In this document: piece after piece, positions 7,984-18,218 of the stretch
Layout: every line of letters begins with the position of its first letter
How positions within the stretch are numbered: position 1 is the first letter of the stretch
From: Coprenecus sp902388455
Lineage (GTDB): Bacteria > Bacteroidota > Bacteroidia > Bacteroidales > UBA932
Direction of reading: 5' to 3'
NCBI GenBank assembly: GCA_963931615.1
Contig: OZ007032.1
Span: forward strand, 1,240,001 to 1,304,000
DNA length: 64,000 bases
Position numbers and translations under genes: made by a program
The notes under the pieces: generated by a model
Told to the model about the DNA's origin: nothing
Database searches by the model: none
What the model saw: the letters and a program-made list of their open reading frames with translations, nothing else

Positions 7984-8769
7984 TTAGATGATGAATTTCT
8001 CTTTGAGACGGGAGACGATGATGCCCACAGCCTCCTCGGCATCCACCTCGAATACCTCTCCGGGAGCCTTGATACCCTTGGTGAAGGCCTTGAGCACCTT
8101 TGTCGGAGAACCCTTGAGTCCGAGCTTGGTCTCGTCCACGTCGATATGGTCGGCGCCCCAGATCTCGACCTGTTTGTTATAGGCCTCGACTATGCCGGGA
8201 GCGCTCATATACCTGGGCTTTACGGCTGAGGCGAGAACAGTCAGCAGACAGGGCATCTGAGCCTCGAGTATCTGTACCCCTTCCTCGGTCTCCTTGGTCA
8301 CGCGCAGGGCCTTGCCGCTCTTCTCCACCTCGAGGTCGCATACGTACGAGACCTGAGGCACATCGAGATGCTCTGCAATCTGAGGGCCTACCTGGGCGGT
8401 GTCACCGTCGATGGCCTGACGGCCGGTGATGACGATGTCCCAGTCCAGGGTCCTGAGAGCTCCGGCGAGAGCATTGGAGGTAGCGAGGGTGTCGGCTCCG
8501 GCGAACTTCCTGTCAGTTAGGAGTATCGCCCTGTCCACACCCATTGCGAAGGCTTCCCTCAGAATCAGGTCGGCCTGGGGAGGTCCCATGGTAATGACCG
8601 TTACATAGGCCCCGTACTTGTCCTTCAGACGGAGGGCCATCTCCAGTCCGCCCTTGTCATCGGGATTCATGATGCTGGGCACTCCGTCCCTGATGAGGGT
8701 ACCGGTAACAGGATTGATCTTGATCTCGGTGGTATCGGGTACCTGCTTGATACAAACTACTATATTCAT
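7984..8769 (-). CDS. etfB: Electron transfer flavoprotein subunit beta
   Basis: EtfB (261 residues) begins MNIVVCIKQVPDTTEIKINP, with 'DGVPSIMNPDDKGGLEMAL', 'VITMGPPQADLILREAFAMG' and 'LLTDRKFAGADTLATSNALA'. These closely resemble the EtfB of clostridial Bcd/EtfAB bifurcating complexes (knowledge from memory of the family). It should bind AMP or a second flavin and dock EtfA. It is encoded 12 bp downstream of bcd within the butyrate part of the operon. Confidence 0.95.
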   Translation of the reverse strand: MNIVVCIKQVPDTTEIKINPVTGTLIRDGVPSIMNPDDKGGLEMALRLKDKYGAYVTVITMGPPQADLILREAFAMGVDRAILLTDRKFAGADTLATSNALAGALRTLDWDIVITGRQAIDGDTAQVGPQIAEHLDVPQVSYVCDLEVEKSGKALRVTKETEEGVQILEAQMPCLLTVLASAVKPRYMSAPGIVEAYNKQVEIWGADHIDVDETKLGLKGSPTKVLKAFTKGIKAPGEVFEVDAEEAVGIIVSRLKEKFII

Positions 8770-8781
8770 ACTTTCCTGATT

Positions 8782-9924
<1,143 letters not shown>

Positions 9925-9943
9925 ATTCTGTAATGCTTAAATT

Positions 9944-10792
9944 TTAGTATTTGTAAAATCCTTCTCCCGTCTTGCGTCCGAGGAGTCCTGCACGCACCAT
10001 CTTCCTCAGCAGAGGATGAGGGCGGTACTTGTCGTCCCCGAACTCGCGGTGCAGCACCTCCATGATGGCCAGGCACACGTCCAGACCGATCAGGTCGGCC
10101 AGGGCGAGGGGACCCATCGGATGGTTGGCTCCGAGCTTCATGGCCGCGTCGATATCGTCACGGGAGGCCACTCCGTCGGCGAGGATGCCCACAGCCTCAT
10201 TGACCATCGGAATCAGGATGCGGTTGACCACGAAACCGGGGGCTTCGTTGACTGCCACGGGGGTCTTGCCGATCTCCTGGCAGAGGGCGAACACTGCGTC
10301 GAACACCTCCTGTGAGGTCCTCTGTCCCTTGATGATCTCAACGAGCTTCATCACTGTGGCGGGATTGAAGAAGTGCATGCCTATCACGTGGCAGGGCCTG
10401 GAGATAGCGGCGGCTATGCCGGTGATGGACAGCGAGGATGTGTTGGTGGCGATGATGGTCTCAGGCTTGCACATGCCGTCCAGCATCTTGAAGAGCTCGA
10501 TCTTCAGGTCCATCTCCTCCACTGCGGCCTCGATGATCAGGTCGGAGTCGGCGATGTCCTTGTAGTCGGTGGTAACTGTGATGTTGGCTAAAGTGGCGTC
10601 CATAGCGGCCTGCTCCATCTTGCCTTTCTCGACGAGCTTGCCGAGGGACTTGGTGATGCGGCCCATGGCCTTGGTGTTGGAAGCCTCGCTGCGGCTCTTC
10701 ATGGTCACCTTGCGGCCGACCTGAGCGAGAGCCTGTACGATACCGGAGCCCATGGTTCCGGTGCCGATAACGGAAATCTTGTCTATTGTCAT
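9944..10792 (-). CDS. hbd: 3-hydroxybutyryl-CoA dehydrogenase
   Basis: Interconverts acetoacetyl-CoA and 3-hydroxybutyryl-CoA with NAD(P)H. The Rossmann motif is VIGTGTMGSGIVQALAQVG at the N-terminus, and the catalytic His lies in HVIGMHFFNPATVMKLVEI. 'EAPGFVVNRILIPMVNEA' and the C-terminal GLLGRKTGEGFYKY are standard. The lysine route itself does not need it. With Crt it lets acetoacetyl-CoA produced by the CoA-transferase (or from acetyl-CoA) be turned into crotonyl-CoA, joining sugar-derived and lysine-derived butyrate formation. Confidence 0.95.
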   Translation of the reverse strand: MTIDKISVIGTGTMGSGIVQALAQVGRKVTMKSRSEASNTKAMGRITKSLGKLVEKGKMEQAAMDATLANITVTTDYKDIADSDLIIEAAVEEMDLKIELFKMLDGMCKPETIIATNTSSLSITGIAAAISRPCHVIGMHFFNPATVMKLVEIIKGQRTSQEVFDAVFALCQEIGKTPVAVNEAPGFVVNRILIPMVNEAVGILADGVASRDDIDAAMKLGANHPMGPLALADLIGLDVCLAIMEVLHREFGDDKYRPHPLLRKMVRAGLLGRKTGEGFYKY

Positions 10793-10819
10793 AACTGTCA
10801 GTGTTTTGTTCTATCTTAA

Positions 10820-11599
10820 TTATCTGTTCTTGAACTCCGCCTTGCCCTTGGCCAGGAAAGCCTGCATACCGGTCTTCTGGTCCTCAGTGGCAAAACATTC
10901 GGAAAATGCGCGGTTCTCGGCGGCCAGGGCCGTGGTCTCGTCCAGGTCGTAGCAGGTGTTGATGCAGGTCTTCGCCTTGCGCACCGCTATCGGGGCGTTG
11001 GCACGGATGTCGCGGGCCAGGCCCAGGACATAGTCCATCAACTCCTCCGGGGGCAATACGTGATTGACCAGACCGATGCGCAGGGCCTCCGCTGCGTCTA
11101 TCGTCCTTCCGGAGTAGATCATCTCCTTGGCATAGCCCTGTCCCACCAGTTTCGGGAGGCGGTAGGTGCCTGAGAATCCAGGAATAATACCGAGTTTCAC
11201 CTCCGGCTGGCCGAACTTGGCCTTTTCAGAGGCAATGCGGATGTCGCAGGCCATGGCCAGCTCGCACCCTCCTCCGAGGGCATAGCCGTTCACGGCGGCT
11301 ATCACCGGTATCGGCAGCTCTTCTATCCTGCGGAAGACCTCGGCTCCGAAACGGCCGAAGTCCAGCCCCTGCTCTGCGTCGAATCCCGCCATCTGGGAGA
11401 TGTCGGCGCCGGCCACGAAAGACTTCGGGCCGTCTCCGCGGATGATAAGCACCGCGGTACCCTCGGGGATGTCCGTCACGAAACGGTACATCTCCTCCAG
11501 TACCGGCCGGCTCAGGGCGTTGAGCGACTGGGGGTGGGATATCGTCAGGATGCAGATACCCTCCTCGGGAGTCTCTATTTTAAGAAATTTCCAATCCAT
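10820..11599 (-). CDS. crt: Enoyl-CoA hydratase / crotonase
   Basis: A 259-residue crotonase-fold protein that hydrates crotonyl-CoA reversibly. The oxyanion-hole strands are 'SFVAGADISQM' and 'VNGYALGGGCELAMACDIRIA'. The two catalytic glutamates fall in GGGCELA and FGQPEVKLG, so a hydratase rather than an isomerase-only member is likely. 'PGFSGTYRLPKLVG' follows. It is placed between atoA and hbd in the operon with short spacers (12 and 27 bp). Confidence 0.92.
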   Translation of the reverse strand: MDWKFLKIETPEEGICILTISHPQSLNALSRPVLEEMYRFVTDIPEGTAVLIIRGDGPKSFVAGADISQMAGFDAEQGLDFGRFGAEVFRRIEELPIPVIAAVNGYALGGGCELAMACDIRIASEKAKFGQPEVKLGIIPGFSGTYRLPKLVGQGYAKEMIYSGRTIDAAEALRIGLVNHVLPPEELMDYVLGLARDIRANAPIAVRKAKTCINTCYDLDETTALAAENRAFSECFATEDQKTGMQAFLAKGKAEFKNR

Positions 11600-11611
11600 T
11601 TTCCAGTAAAA

Positions 11612-12271
11612 TTACTGACGCATAGGTTTCAGGTCCGGGTCAATGATGAGCTGAGCCTCGGTAGCGGCCTGTACCTGTTCTACCGTGAACTCGGGATGAA
11701 TCTCGCGCAGGACGATACCCTTGTCAGTGATGTCCATCACGCCCATCTCGGTGATGATCATATTGACCTGACCGGCTGCTGTCAGGGGCAGACGGCATTT
11801 TTTGAGGATCTTGGGATTGCCCTTGGCAGTGTGCTCCATGGTCAGGATGACCTTGCGGGCACCCACTAAGAGGTCCATGGCTCCGCCCATTCCGGGCACC
11901 TTCTTGCCGGGGATGATCCAGTTGGCCAGGTCTCCGTGCTCGTCCACCTCAAGGGCTCCGAGGAAGGTCACGTCCACATGACCGCCGCGGATAATCTCAA
12001 ATGAGGCGAGGGAGCTGCATGCGTAGGCTCCGGGTACGGCAGTGATATATCCGCCGCCGGAGTTGATGAGGTCCGGGTTCTCCTCTCCCGGCTTGGGTGT
12101 GGGGCCCATGCCCACCAGTCCGTTCTCGCTCTGGAGAATGACGGATACCCCCTCAGGGAGGAAATCGGGAATCATGGTGGGAAGTCCGATTCCGAGGTTC
12201 ACCACATCCCCGTCTTTGAGCTCGAGGGCAGCCCTGCGGGCTATCACCTCTCTTATCTGATTCTTGTCCAT
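11612..12271 (-). CDS. atoA: CoA-transferase subunit B (butyryl-CoA:acetoacetate type)
   Basis: The 219-residue beta subunit of a class I CoA-transferase. 'VNLGIGLPTMIPDFLPEGV' and the active-site motif SENGLVGMGP, with the catalytic Glu that forms the CoA thioester, are present, followed by 'NSGGGYITAVPGAYACSS'. Its partner subunit A is encoded more than 8 kb upstream as the first gene of the same operon, so the two subunits are split by the kam-kce genes. In lysine fermentation the enzyme moves CoA from butyryl-CoA to acetoacetate. Substrate choice is inferred from the pathway. Confidence 0.9.
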   Translation of the reverse strand: MDKNQIREVIARRAALELKDGDVVNLGIGLPTMIPDFLPEGVSVILQSENGLVGMGPTPKPGEENPDLINSGGGYITAVPGAYACSSLASFEIIRGGHVDVTFLGALEVDEHGDLANWIIPGKKVPGMGGAMDLLVGARKVILTMEHTAKGNPKILKKCRLPLTAAGQVNMIITEMGVMDITDKGIVLREIHPEFTVEQVQAATEAQLIIDPDLKPMRQ

Positions 12272-12291
12272 TGTAATAATGTATTTAGTGA

Positions 12292-13083
12292 TTATTTTTT
12301 GTTGTGTCTGCGTACATATTCCTCTGCGATGAACGAGGCCACGTCGTCGGCGTAGGTGTTCATGCCGAAGCCGGCGTCATAGCCCAGTTCCTTGGCCAGC
12401 TCGTGGGTGATGCGGGGTCCGCCGCAGGCCAGGATGACCTTGTCGCGCAGCCCCTCGGCCTCGAGCAGCTCCACCAGCTCGGTGAGGTTCTTGATGTGGA
12501 TGTCCTTCTGGGTCACGGTCTGGGACACGAGCAGGGCATCGGCCTTGAGTTCCACGGCCTTGGCTATGAAGTCCTCGTTGGGTACCTGGCTGCCGAGGTT
12601 GTAGGCCTCGATCATGTCGTAGCGCTCAAGTCCGTAGTGGCCGGCATAGCCCTTCATGTTCATAATCGCGTCGATACCGACGGTATGGGCGTCTGTGCCA
12701 GTGCTGGCTCCCACTACTACGAGCTTGCGTCCGATATTCTCCCGGATGTACTCGTCCGTGGCCGGCATGTCCATGACGGTGGACTCGACCTTGGGTACGT
12801 GTATCACCGTAAAGTCCACCGTATGAACGGCGGAACCGTAGCAGTTGAAGAATGTAAAGCCCGGTGTAAGCTCCTTGTAGAAGACCACCTGGGGGTTATC
12901 CAGTCCCATGCCTTTCAGAAACTGCTTGGCAGCCTCCACGGCCTCTTCGCCGACAGGTACGGGAAGCGTGAAGCTCAACTGTACCTTACCGTCGTTCATG
13001 GTGTCTCCGTAAGGTTTTATAGCCTTGAGGTTCAGATTCTTGTCGTAATCCTTCTCCTCCATCGAATAAAGTCCGCCGCTCAT
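12292..13083 (-). CDS. kamE: Lysine 5,6-aminomutase beta subunit (B12-binding)
   Basis: KamE (263 residues) binds adenosylcobalamin and, through a lysine, PLP, for the radical 1,2-amino shift on L-beta-lysine (or D-lysine). The base-off/His-on motif DAHTVGID puts the cobalt ligand at His133. Lys144 in NMKGYAGHYG corresponds to the PLP-binding lysine. These are the same positions described for the clostridial enzyme. The C-terminal Rossmann B12 domain contains 'KADALLVSQTVTQKDIHI' and 'VILACGGPRITHELAKELGYDAGFG' in part. It follows kamD with a one-base gap. Confidence 0.96.
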   Translation of the reverse strand: MSGGLYSMEEKDYDKNLNLKAIKPYGDTMNDGKVQLSFTLPVPVGEEAVEAAKQFLKGMGLDNPQVVFYKELTPGFTFFNCYGSAVHTVDFTVIHVPKVESTVMDMPATDEYIRENIGRKLVVVGASTGTDAHTVGIDAIMNMKGYAGHYGLERYDMIEAYNLGSQVPNEDFIAKAVELKADALLVSQTVTQKDIHIKNLTELVELLEAEGLRDKVILACGGPRITHELAKELGYDAGFGMNTYADDVASFIAEEYVRRHNKK

Positions 13084-13084
13084 G

Positions 13085-14638
13085 TTATTTTCCTCCTATC
13101 ATTAATTTAACAAAGGGATTCATGTAATTGCTGCCTTTCGGAGTAACTCCGTCGAGGCCCTTGCCCCCGTTGCGGGGACGCTTGACATCCGCGAAGATGC
13201 CTTTCTCCAGAGCCGAGAAGAGTCCCTCCTCGCGGAGTTTCTCCAGCAGCTCTATGGCCTTGTCCAGCACCTCCTTGGCGCGGGTACGCACGATGCCGCC
13301 TTCCTTGAACTCCACCTCGTCGCCGATGCTCTTCATGTTGTTGAAGATGTATTTGGCATTCTCTATCGACAGGAAGCGGTCCGACATGAAGGGGGTGTGG
13401 ATTGCCTCTGTAGGCATACCGAGAAGCTGTATGCCCTGATTGGTCCAGATACCTATCATGTTGAAGAGGGCATCCTGGATATGGCCGCGGAAGATGTTGC
13501 CGGTCATGAACTTTGTGGGAGGCATGTACTTCAGCGGAGCCTTGGGGAATATCTCGCGGGCCATCTGGGCCTGGGCCAGTTCCAGCAGGAAACCGTTCTC
13601 GAGCATCGGGTCCATCTCGAAGGCGTGTCCGAGTCCCATCTGCTCCTCCGGCAGACCGGCGATGAGGGCCAGCTGCTCGTTGATGATATCGGAGGCAAGC
13701 ACGGTATGTGCAGCTTCGACGGCATCGGCTGTGGTCAGGTAGTTGTCCTCGCCGGTATTGATGATGACTCCTGCAAATCCGTTGATTACCCTCGAGAAGA
13801 ACTGGTCGATGAGGGTCCTCTGCATGTTGATGTCCCTGAAGAGGATGCCGTAGAGAGCATCGTTGAGCATCACGTCGAGTCCCTCGAACGCGCCCATGAC
13901 GGCTATCTCAGGCATGCAGAGACCGGAACAGTAGTTGCACAGGCGGATGTAGCGTCCGACCTCCTCGCCCACCTTGTCCAGGGCCTGGCGCATGATGCGG
14001 AAGTTCTCCTGGGTAGCATAGGTGCCGCCGAACCCTTCGGTAGTGGCTCCGTAGGGCACATAGTCCAGCAGGGACTGGCCGGTGGTACGGATGACCGCGA
14101 TGATATCGGCTCCCTGGCGGGCGGCTGCCTCGGCCTGCACCACGTCCTCGTAGATGTTGCCGGTAGCCACTATCACATAGAGGTAGGGCTTCGGCCCCTC
14201 GCCGATCTCGCGAAGGTATTTCTCGCGGCGGGCGCGGCGGGCCTTTATCCTCTCTATCGAGGTCTTTATCGGCTCTTCAAGAGCTTTCTGTATCTCGGGT
14301 AAAGGTTTAATTTCAAGTTTGGTAATATCTAATGTTCCGGCAGATATGCGCTCGGCAATCTCCATCGGAGTCAGGCCGAGAACGGCCATTGCGTTGCCCA
14401 CATAGAACAGGGCGCCCTCGCTCAGGACTCCGGCTGCCTTGAGGCTGTCCACCACAACATTGGGCAGCGGCACGGAGTTGGCGTCCACCCCGTCGATTCC
14501 GAGCAGACGGCAGAGTGTCCTCTCCACAGCCACGGTAGTATATCCGTCCACGAAATTCTGGACGTCTGCGGCAATGCCGGCTGCAAGCTGCCTGGCGTAT
14601 GCCACTTTCTTCGAATCTAATCCTAATTTGCTATTCAT
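13085..14638 (-). CDS. kamD: Lysine 5,6-aminomutase alpha subunit
   Basis: The 517-residue large subunit, a TIM-barrel protein that holds the substrate and the PLP-binding side opposite KamE. Recognisable segments include 'IKARRARREKYLREIGEGPKP', 'ADIIAVIRTTGQSLLDYVPYG', 'TTEGFGGTYATQENFRIMRQ' and 'LCNYCSGLCMPEIAVMGA'. It turns beta-lysine into 3,5-diaminohexanoate with KamE. Its start overlaps kamC by 8 bp and its end abuts kamE, so the two subunits and the reactivase genes should be translated together. Confidence 0.96.
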   Translation of the reverse strand: MNSKLGLDSKKVAYARQLAAGIAADVQNFVDGYTTVAVERTLCRLLGIDGVDANSVPLPNVVVDSLKAAGVLSEGALFYVGNAMAVLGLTPMEIAERISAGTLDITKLEIKPLPEIQKALEEPIKTSIERIKARRARREKYLREIGEGPKPYLYVIVATGNIYEDVVQAEAAARQGADIIAVIRTTGQSLLDYVPYGATTEGFGGTYATQENFRIMRQALDKVGEEVGRYIRLCNYCSGLCMPEIAVMGAFEGLDVMLNDALYGILFRDINMQRTLIDQFFSRVINGFAGVIINTGEDNYLTTADAVEAAHTVLASDIINEQLALIAGLPEEQMGLGHAFEMDPMLENGFLLELAQAQMAREIFPKAPLKYMPPTKFMTGNIFRGHIQDALFNMIGIWTNQGIQLLGMPTEAIHTPFMSDRFLSIENAKYIFNNMKSIGDEVEFKEGGIVRTRAKEVLDKAIELLEKLREEGLFSALEKGIFADVKRPRNGGKGLDGVTPKGSNYMNPFVKLMIGGK

Positions 14639-15989
14639 ACTCTAACAGTTTTTTTGCCTTCCCCGTCCATTCCGGGGAAATATTCAGGGACTCCGCCACA
14701 TTGAGGGCCTCGTGAGGCACGTCGCCTTCCGGTGCGGGGCAGAGCCGGTAATTCATCCTTCCGTCCTCCATTCCCCTTACCCTCAGGCGGGTACAATGGG
14801 ATGAAGGAATGTTGTAATGCGTCGTCAGCAGCAGGGCCACTTCCCTCTGTCCGAGAATATCCACCAGGGCCTCGACCAGGGCCGTACCCTCGATGGGATT
14901 GGTGCTGCGGGCGGGCTCGTCTATCATGGCAGCTATGCGGCTGCCGTCCTGGGCTTCCGCAGAGGCCCGTACGACTCCGTCTATCGCCTTCATCTCGGCG
15001 GCGAATGAAGAAAGGCCCGCTCCCATATCCTGGGCATCCCCGGAAATGAAGAATACCCGTTCCCTCGGGGAAATGACAGCCTCCTCCGCGGGAATACCCA
15101 TCCCGAAGCAGAAGAGCCACTGGCAGAGGGCGGCGGTCTTGAGCACCACCGTCTTGCCTCCCATATTGGCCCCTATGATCACTACAGGCCCGTCTCCGAA
15201 ACTCAGGTCAATGGGGGTGAACTCCCCTCCTGCCCTCTCCACAACCTCCTTGACGTATGGATTGTACATCCCCTTATAGGAAGTAACACCGGAAGTGGAG
15301 ATCTCCGGAATACAGAGCCGCATCCTCAGCATCTGGACGGCCTTGGCCAGGACAATATCCAGCCGGGCGAGCTCCTCCTGAAGCCTCCGCAGTGCGGGCA
15401 CGGAAGGATGCAGGGCCCGGCAGAGCCTCTCCCGGATTCCGGCTTCCAGGGTCTGTTCCCTGTCCATCAGGCCGATCCTGCGGTCAGCATCCGCCTCCCT
15501 GCGGATCTCGGCCCTGAGGGCCGCCAGTTCGGGAGAATAGGAGTCGTAAATGTAGAATGAGGCTATCTCTGTCCCGTCCGGATCCAGGACCCTCAGGGCA
15601 TCCTCCAAGTCACCGGTATGCGGCGCTATGGACGCCTGCGAGGCCTTTTCCAGGACAGCCGACACCCTCCGTCCGAGCAGGATAAGGGCCTTGACCTCGA
15701 AGAGCTCGATGTCATCGATGGTGTTTCCTGCCTCTATCCGGCTAAGAGTGTGGGAGATATCCTTCAGACTGCACAGTATGGAGTGAAGCATGGACACCAG
15801 GTTCCCGTTCCCTGCAGCGGACAGATGCTCCCGCATGCGCGAATATGCGGCGGCTATATCCTCCGGGGCAGTAAGCGCCTCAGTATCCATCAGGTACCTG
15901 AGGGAATAGCCCGAGGCCAGCGGCAGTGAATCTATAACATACCGCAGTCCGCAGGGAGAGTCTATGATGTCTCTAAGCTTCATCTTCAC
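14631..15989 (-). CDS. kamC: MutS-like ATPase of lysine 5,6-aminomutase, putative reactivase KamC
   Basis: A 452-residue protein with the MutS ATPase domain but without MutS mismatch-binding domain I. Walker A is IIGANMGGKTVVLKT (Gly273-Thr280) and Walker B is AAMIDEPARSTNP (Asp357-Glu358), with 'TTHYNI' after it, parallel to the ATHY of MutS. Residues 60-220 are helical, like a clamp/lever. In lysine fermenters this gene sits with kamB beside kamDE and is annotated as the ATPase of a B12-enzyme reactivase, which would swap damaged cobalamin. That role is known from genome context and family annotation and is inferred here. The overlaps with kamD (8 bp) and kamB (17 bp) support joint function. 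Confidence 0.85.
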   Translation of the reverse strand: MKMKLRDIIDSPCGLRYVIDSLPLASGYSLRYLMDTEALTAPEDIAAAYSRMREHLSAAGNGNLVSMLHSILCSLKDISHTLSRIEAGNTIDDIELFEVKALILLGRRVSAVLEKASQASIAPHTGDLEDALRVLDPDGTEIASFYIYDSYSPELAALRAEIRREADADRRIGLMDREQTLEAGIRERLCRALHPSVPALRRLQEELARLDIVLAKAVQMLRMRLCIPEISTSGVTSYKGMYNPYVKEVVERAGGEFTPIDLSFGDGPVVIIGANMGGKTVVLKTAALCQWLFCFGMGIPAEEAVISPRERVFFISGDAQDMGAGLSSFAAEMKAIDGVVRASAEAQDGSRIAAMIDEPARSTNPIEGTALVEALVDILGQREVALLLTTHYNIPSSHCTRLRVRGMEDGRMNYRLCPAPEGDVPHEALNVAESLNISPEWTGKAKKLLEYE

Positions 15990-16941
15990 ATTGTCGTCTT
16001 ATATCGTAAACCGGCAGTTGAATCTTATCGGAAAGCGTCCTGCAGAGCAGGTCCGAGTCAAGTCGGTAACCGTTGGGAGCCAAAGGATTGACACATACGG
16101 CCAGCAGTGCTGTCCGCCTGTGCACCCGGAGCCGTCCGCCTGCCCGGACAAAACGCCTCCAGCTATCCGGAGAGATGAAGATCCGGGTAAAATCCGCGAC
16201 CGTCACCTCTATCTCCGGCAGTCTCCTTTCCGTCAGCAGACGGGTCAGCAGCCTGTCGGTCAATGCTCCGGATACTTCCACCCTTCTGACCTCCGGGGCT
16301 ATCTCCACCTCCGGGGCCATCGAGGATACCGTCAGGATATGCTCCTGGGGCACTTCCTGACTCTCAACCTCGGGTAACCGGATCATCTCCACACAGAAGG
16401 CGGTCCTGTCCACCAATGCAGGCATATTGCACGAGAGTGCGGCACCTGTAGCCAGCACCATTGCCTCGCTTACAGCCGGGGACGCGCTGCTCTTGCGGGA
16501 GAGGGCTCCGTCGATTATCGTCAGTCCGATTCCAAAGCCGGAGATGCTGTCCATCCATCTTTTCAGAGACACCGTCGAGGAAGGCCCCGAGAGGATTACC
16601 TTCCCCTCTAGGGCCACCCTGGCGGTTATCAGTCTGCCTAAAGCTGTTGTCTCACCGGAGACATCCACTATTTCCGATACCAGACGTCTGGACCGATAGT
16701 GGGTTTCGGAGGTGGAAAAGAACATTCCGCTCCTGAGGACTATCTCAGGCTTGGCGGTGCCTGTCACCTGGTCCGTCCTCTCCCCGTCCAGTCCTATAGA
16801 TGTCACACAGACACCCGGGCCGTCGGATGGCAGGTTCCGGAGAATGTAGTTAAGACACTCGGTCTTACCGCAGTTCTTCTCCATTCCCACCACGGCTACG
16901 CTCCGGTACTTCAACAGCTCATGGACAAACGGCATCTGCAA
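15973..16941 (-). CDS. kamB: Lysine 5,6-aminomutase reactivase subunit KamB
   Basis: A 322-residue protein with an N-terminal P-loop, VVGMEKNCGKTE (around residues 18-29), and a distinctive 'TSIGLDGERTDQVTGTAKP' segment, then 'LIDGALSRKSSASPAVSEA' in approximate form. The family is found next to kamC and kamDE in lysine-fermenting bacteria and is thought to act with KamC in reactivation of the aminomutase. The biochemical role is not proven as far as I know. It overlaps kamC by 17 bp and lies 12 bp behind kamA. Confidence 0.82.
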   Translation of the reverse strand: MQMPFVHELLKYRSVAVVGMEKNCGKTECLNYILRNLPSDGPGVCVTSIGLDGERTDQVTGTAKPEIVLRSGMFFSTSETHYRSRRLVSEIVDVSGETTALGRLITARVALEGKVILSGPSSTVSLKRWMDSISGFGIGLTIIDGALSRKSSASPAVSEAMVLATGAALSCNMPALVDRTAFCVEMIRLPEVESQEVPQEHILTVSSMAPEVEIAPEVRRVEVSGALTDRLLTRLLTERRLPEIEVTVADFTRIFISPDSWRRFVRAGGRLRVHRRTALLAVCVNPLAPNGYRLDSDLLCRTLSDKIQLPVYDIRRQCEDEA

Positions 16942-16953
16942 TATTTCAAATTA

Positions 16954-18207
16954 CTACTTACTATGGTGCCTCTCCCTGCGCTTGAGCTCAGTGGGCTCGA
17001 TGGTCATCTTCACGCCTTCGAGCAGAGTGGCTACGCCCTCGGATTTCTCACCCTTGTGGCGGCAGTCCTCGCAATGGCACTCGTTGTGATACTCAGGCGG
17101 TTCTGTATAGGTCGTAATGACACCTTCGAAGTTGCGGAGCACTACCTTGCCTGGCGACTGGGAGATAACATACTGAGGCATGACCGGAGTCTTGCCGCCA
17201 CCGCCGGGAGCGTCCACCACGAATGTGGGCACTGCAAAACCGGAGGTATGTCCCCTGAGGCCCTCGATGATCTCGATACCCTTCGAAACGGGGGTACGGA
17301 AATGCTCCAGGCCCATCGACAGGTCGCACTGGTAAATATAATAAGGTCTCACCCTCATCTTGACAAGTTCATGCACCAGATGCTTCATCACATGCACGCA
17401 ATCATTGACCCCGCGCAGGAGCACGGACTGGTTGCCGAGAGGTATTCCGGCATCTGCAAGCCTTGCGCAGGCTGCGGCAGACTCGGGAGTAACCTCGTTG
17501 GGATGGTTGAAATGGGTATTGAGCCAGATCGGGTGGTACTTCTTGAGCATGTTGCACAGGTCGTCCGTAATCCTCTGAGGACAAACGACCGGTGTACGGG
17601 AGCCTATGCGTATGATCTCCACATGGGGAATGGCCCTCAGTCTCTTGATAATGTACTCGAGCTTGGCGTCACTTACCATCAGGGCGTCACCTCCGGAGAG
17701 CAGTACGTCACGGACAACCGGAGTCCTCTCTACGTATTCGATGCACTTTTCTATCCTGTCATTGGGAGACTCGGCGTCCTTCTGTCCGGCAAAACGGCGG
17801 CGGGTACAGTGACGGCAGTACATCGAGCACATGTCGGTAATGAGCATCAGCACTCTGTCAGGATATCTGTGCGTCAGGCCCGGTGTCGGGGAATCCTCAT
17901 CCTCATGCAGGGGGTCCAGCAGGTCCTCGGGAGCCTGGAAAGTCTCGGCGGCCGTAGGTATGGCCTGCCTGCGGATAGGACAATAAGGGTCATCCGGGTC
18001 AATCAGGGACAGATAGTAAGGAGTGATGGCCATCCTGAGGGTGGAGAGAGTCTTGCGGACTCCCTCCTCTTCCTCGGGTGTGAGCTTTATGTATTTCTTG
18101 AGCTGGTCGAGAGTCTCTATACGGTTCTTGACCTGCCATTTCCAGTCATTCCACTGCTCGTCGGTCACTTCCGGGAACAGGGTTTTCCTACGGGATACGT
18201 TTACCAT
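16954..18207 (-). CDS. kamA: L-lysine 2,3-aminomutase (radical SAM/PLP)
   Basis: The first enzyme of the pathway; it converts L-lysine to L-beta-lysine by a 5'-deoxyadenosyl radical. The radical SAM cluster motif CSMYCRHC has Cys127, Cys131 and Cys134. The PLP lysine is at about residue 339 in PGGGGKTP. A C-terminal CHCEDC cluster fits the metal-binding tail of this family. The length (417) is that of catabolic lysine aminomutases rather than the shorter EpmB. Its position between kamB and kdd fits a catabolic role. Confidence 0.96.
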   Translation of the reverse strand: MVNVSRRKTLFPEVTDEQWNDWKWQVKNRIETLDQLKKYIKLTPEEEEGVRKTLSTLRMAITPYYLSLIDPDDPYCPIRRQAIPTAAETFQAPEDLLDPLHEDEDSPTPGLTHRYPDRVLMLITDMCSMYCRHCTRRRFAGQKDAESPNDRIEKCIEYVERTPVVRDVLLSGGDALMVSDAKLEYIIKRLRAIPHVEIIRIGSRTPVVCPQRITDDLCNMLKKYHPIWLNTHFNHPNEVTPESAAACARLADAGIPLGNQSVLLRGVNDCVHVMKHLVHELVKMRVRPYYIYQCDLSMGLEHFRTPVSKGIEIIEGLRGHTSGFAVPTFVVDAPGGGGKTPVMPQYVISQSPGKVVLRNFEGVITTYTEPPEYHNECHCEDCRHKGEKSEGVATLLEGVKMTIEPTELKRRERHHSK

Positions 18208-18218
18208 AACAGGTAGGA

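Noticed and set aside
14631..15989. DNA mismatch repair MutS for the kamC gene
   Set aside because: The protein is too short, lacks the mismatch-binding domain, and overlaps the kamD and kamB genes; the reactivase assignment fits better.
16699..18216. Plus-strand open frame of 505 codons opposite kamA
   Set aside because: It is antisense to kamA, whose radical SAM and PLP motifs are unmistakable.
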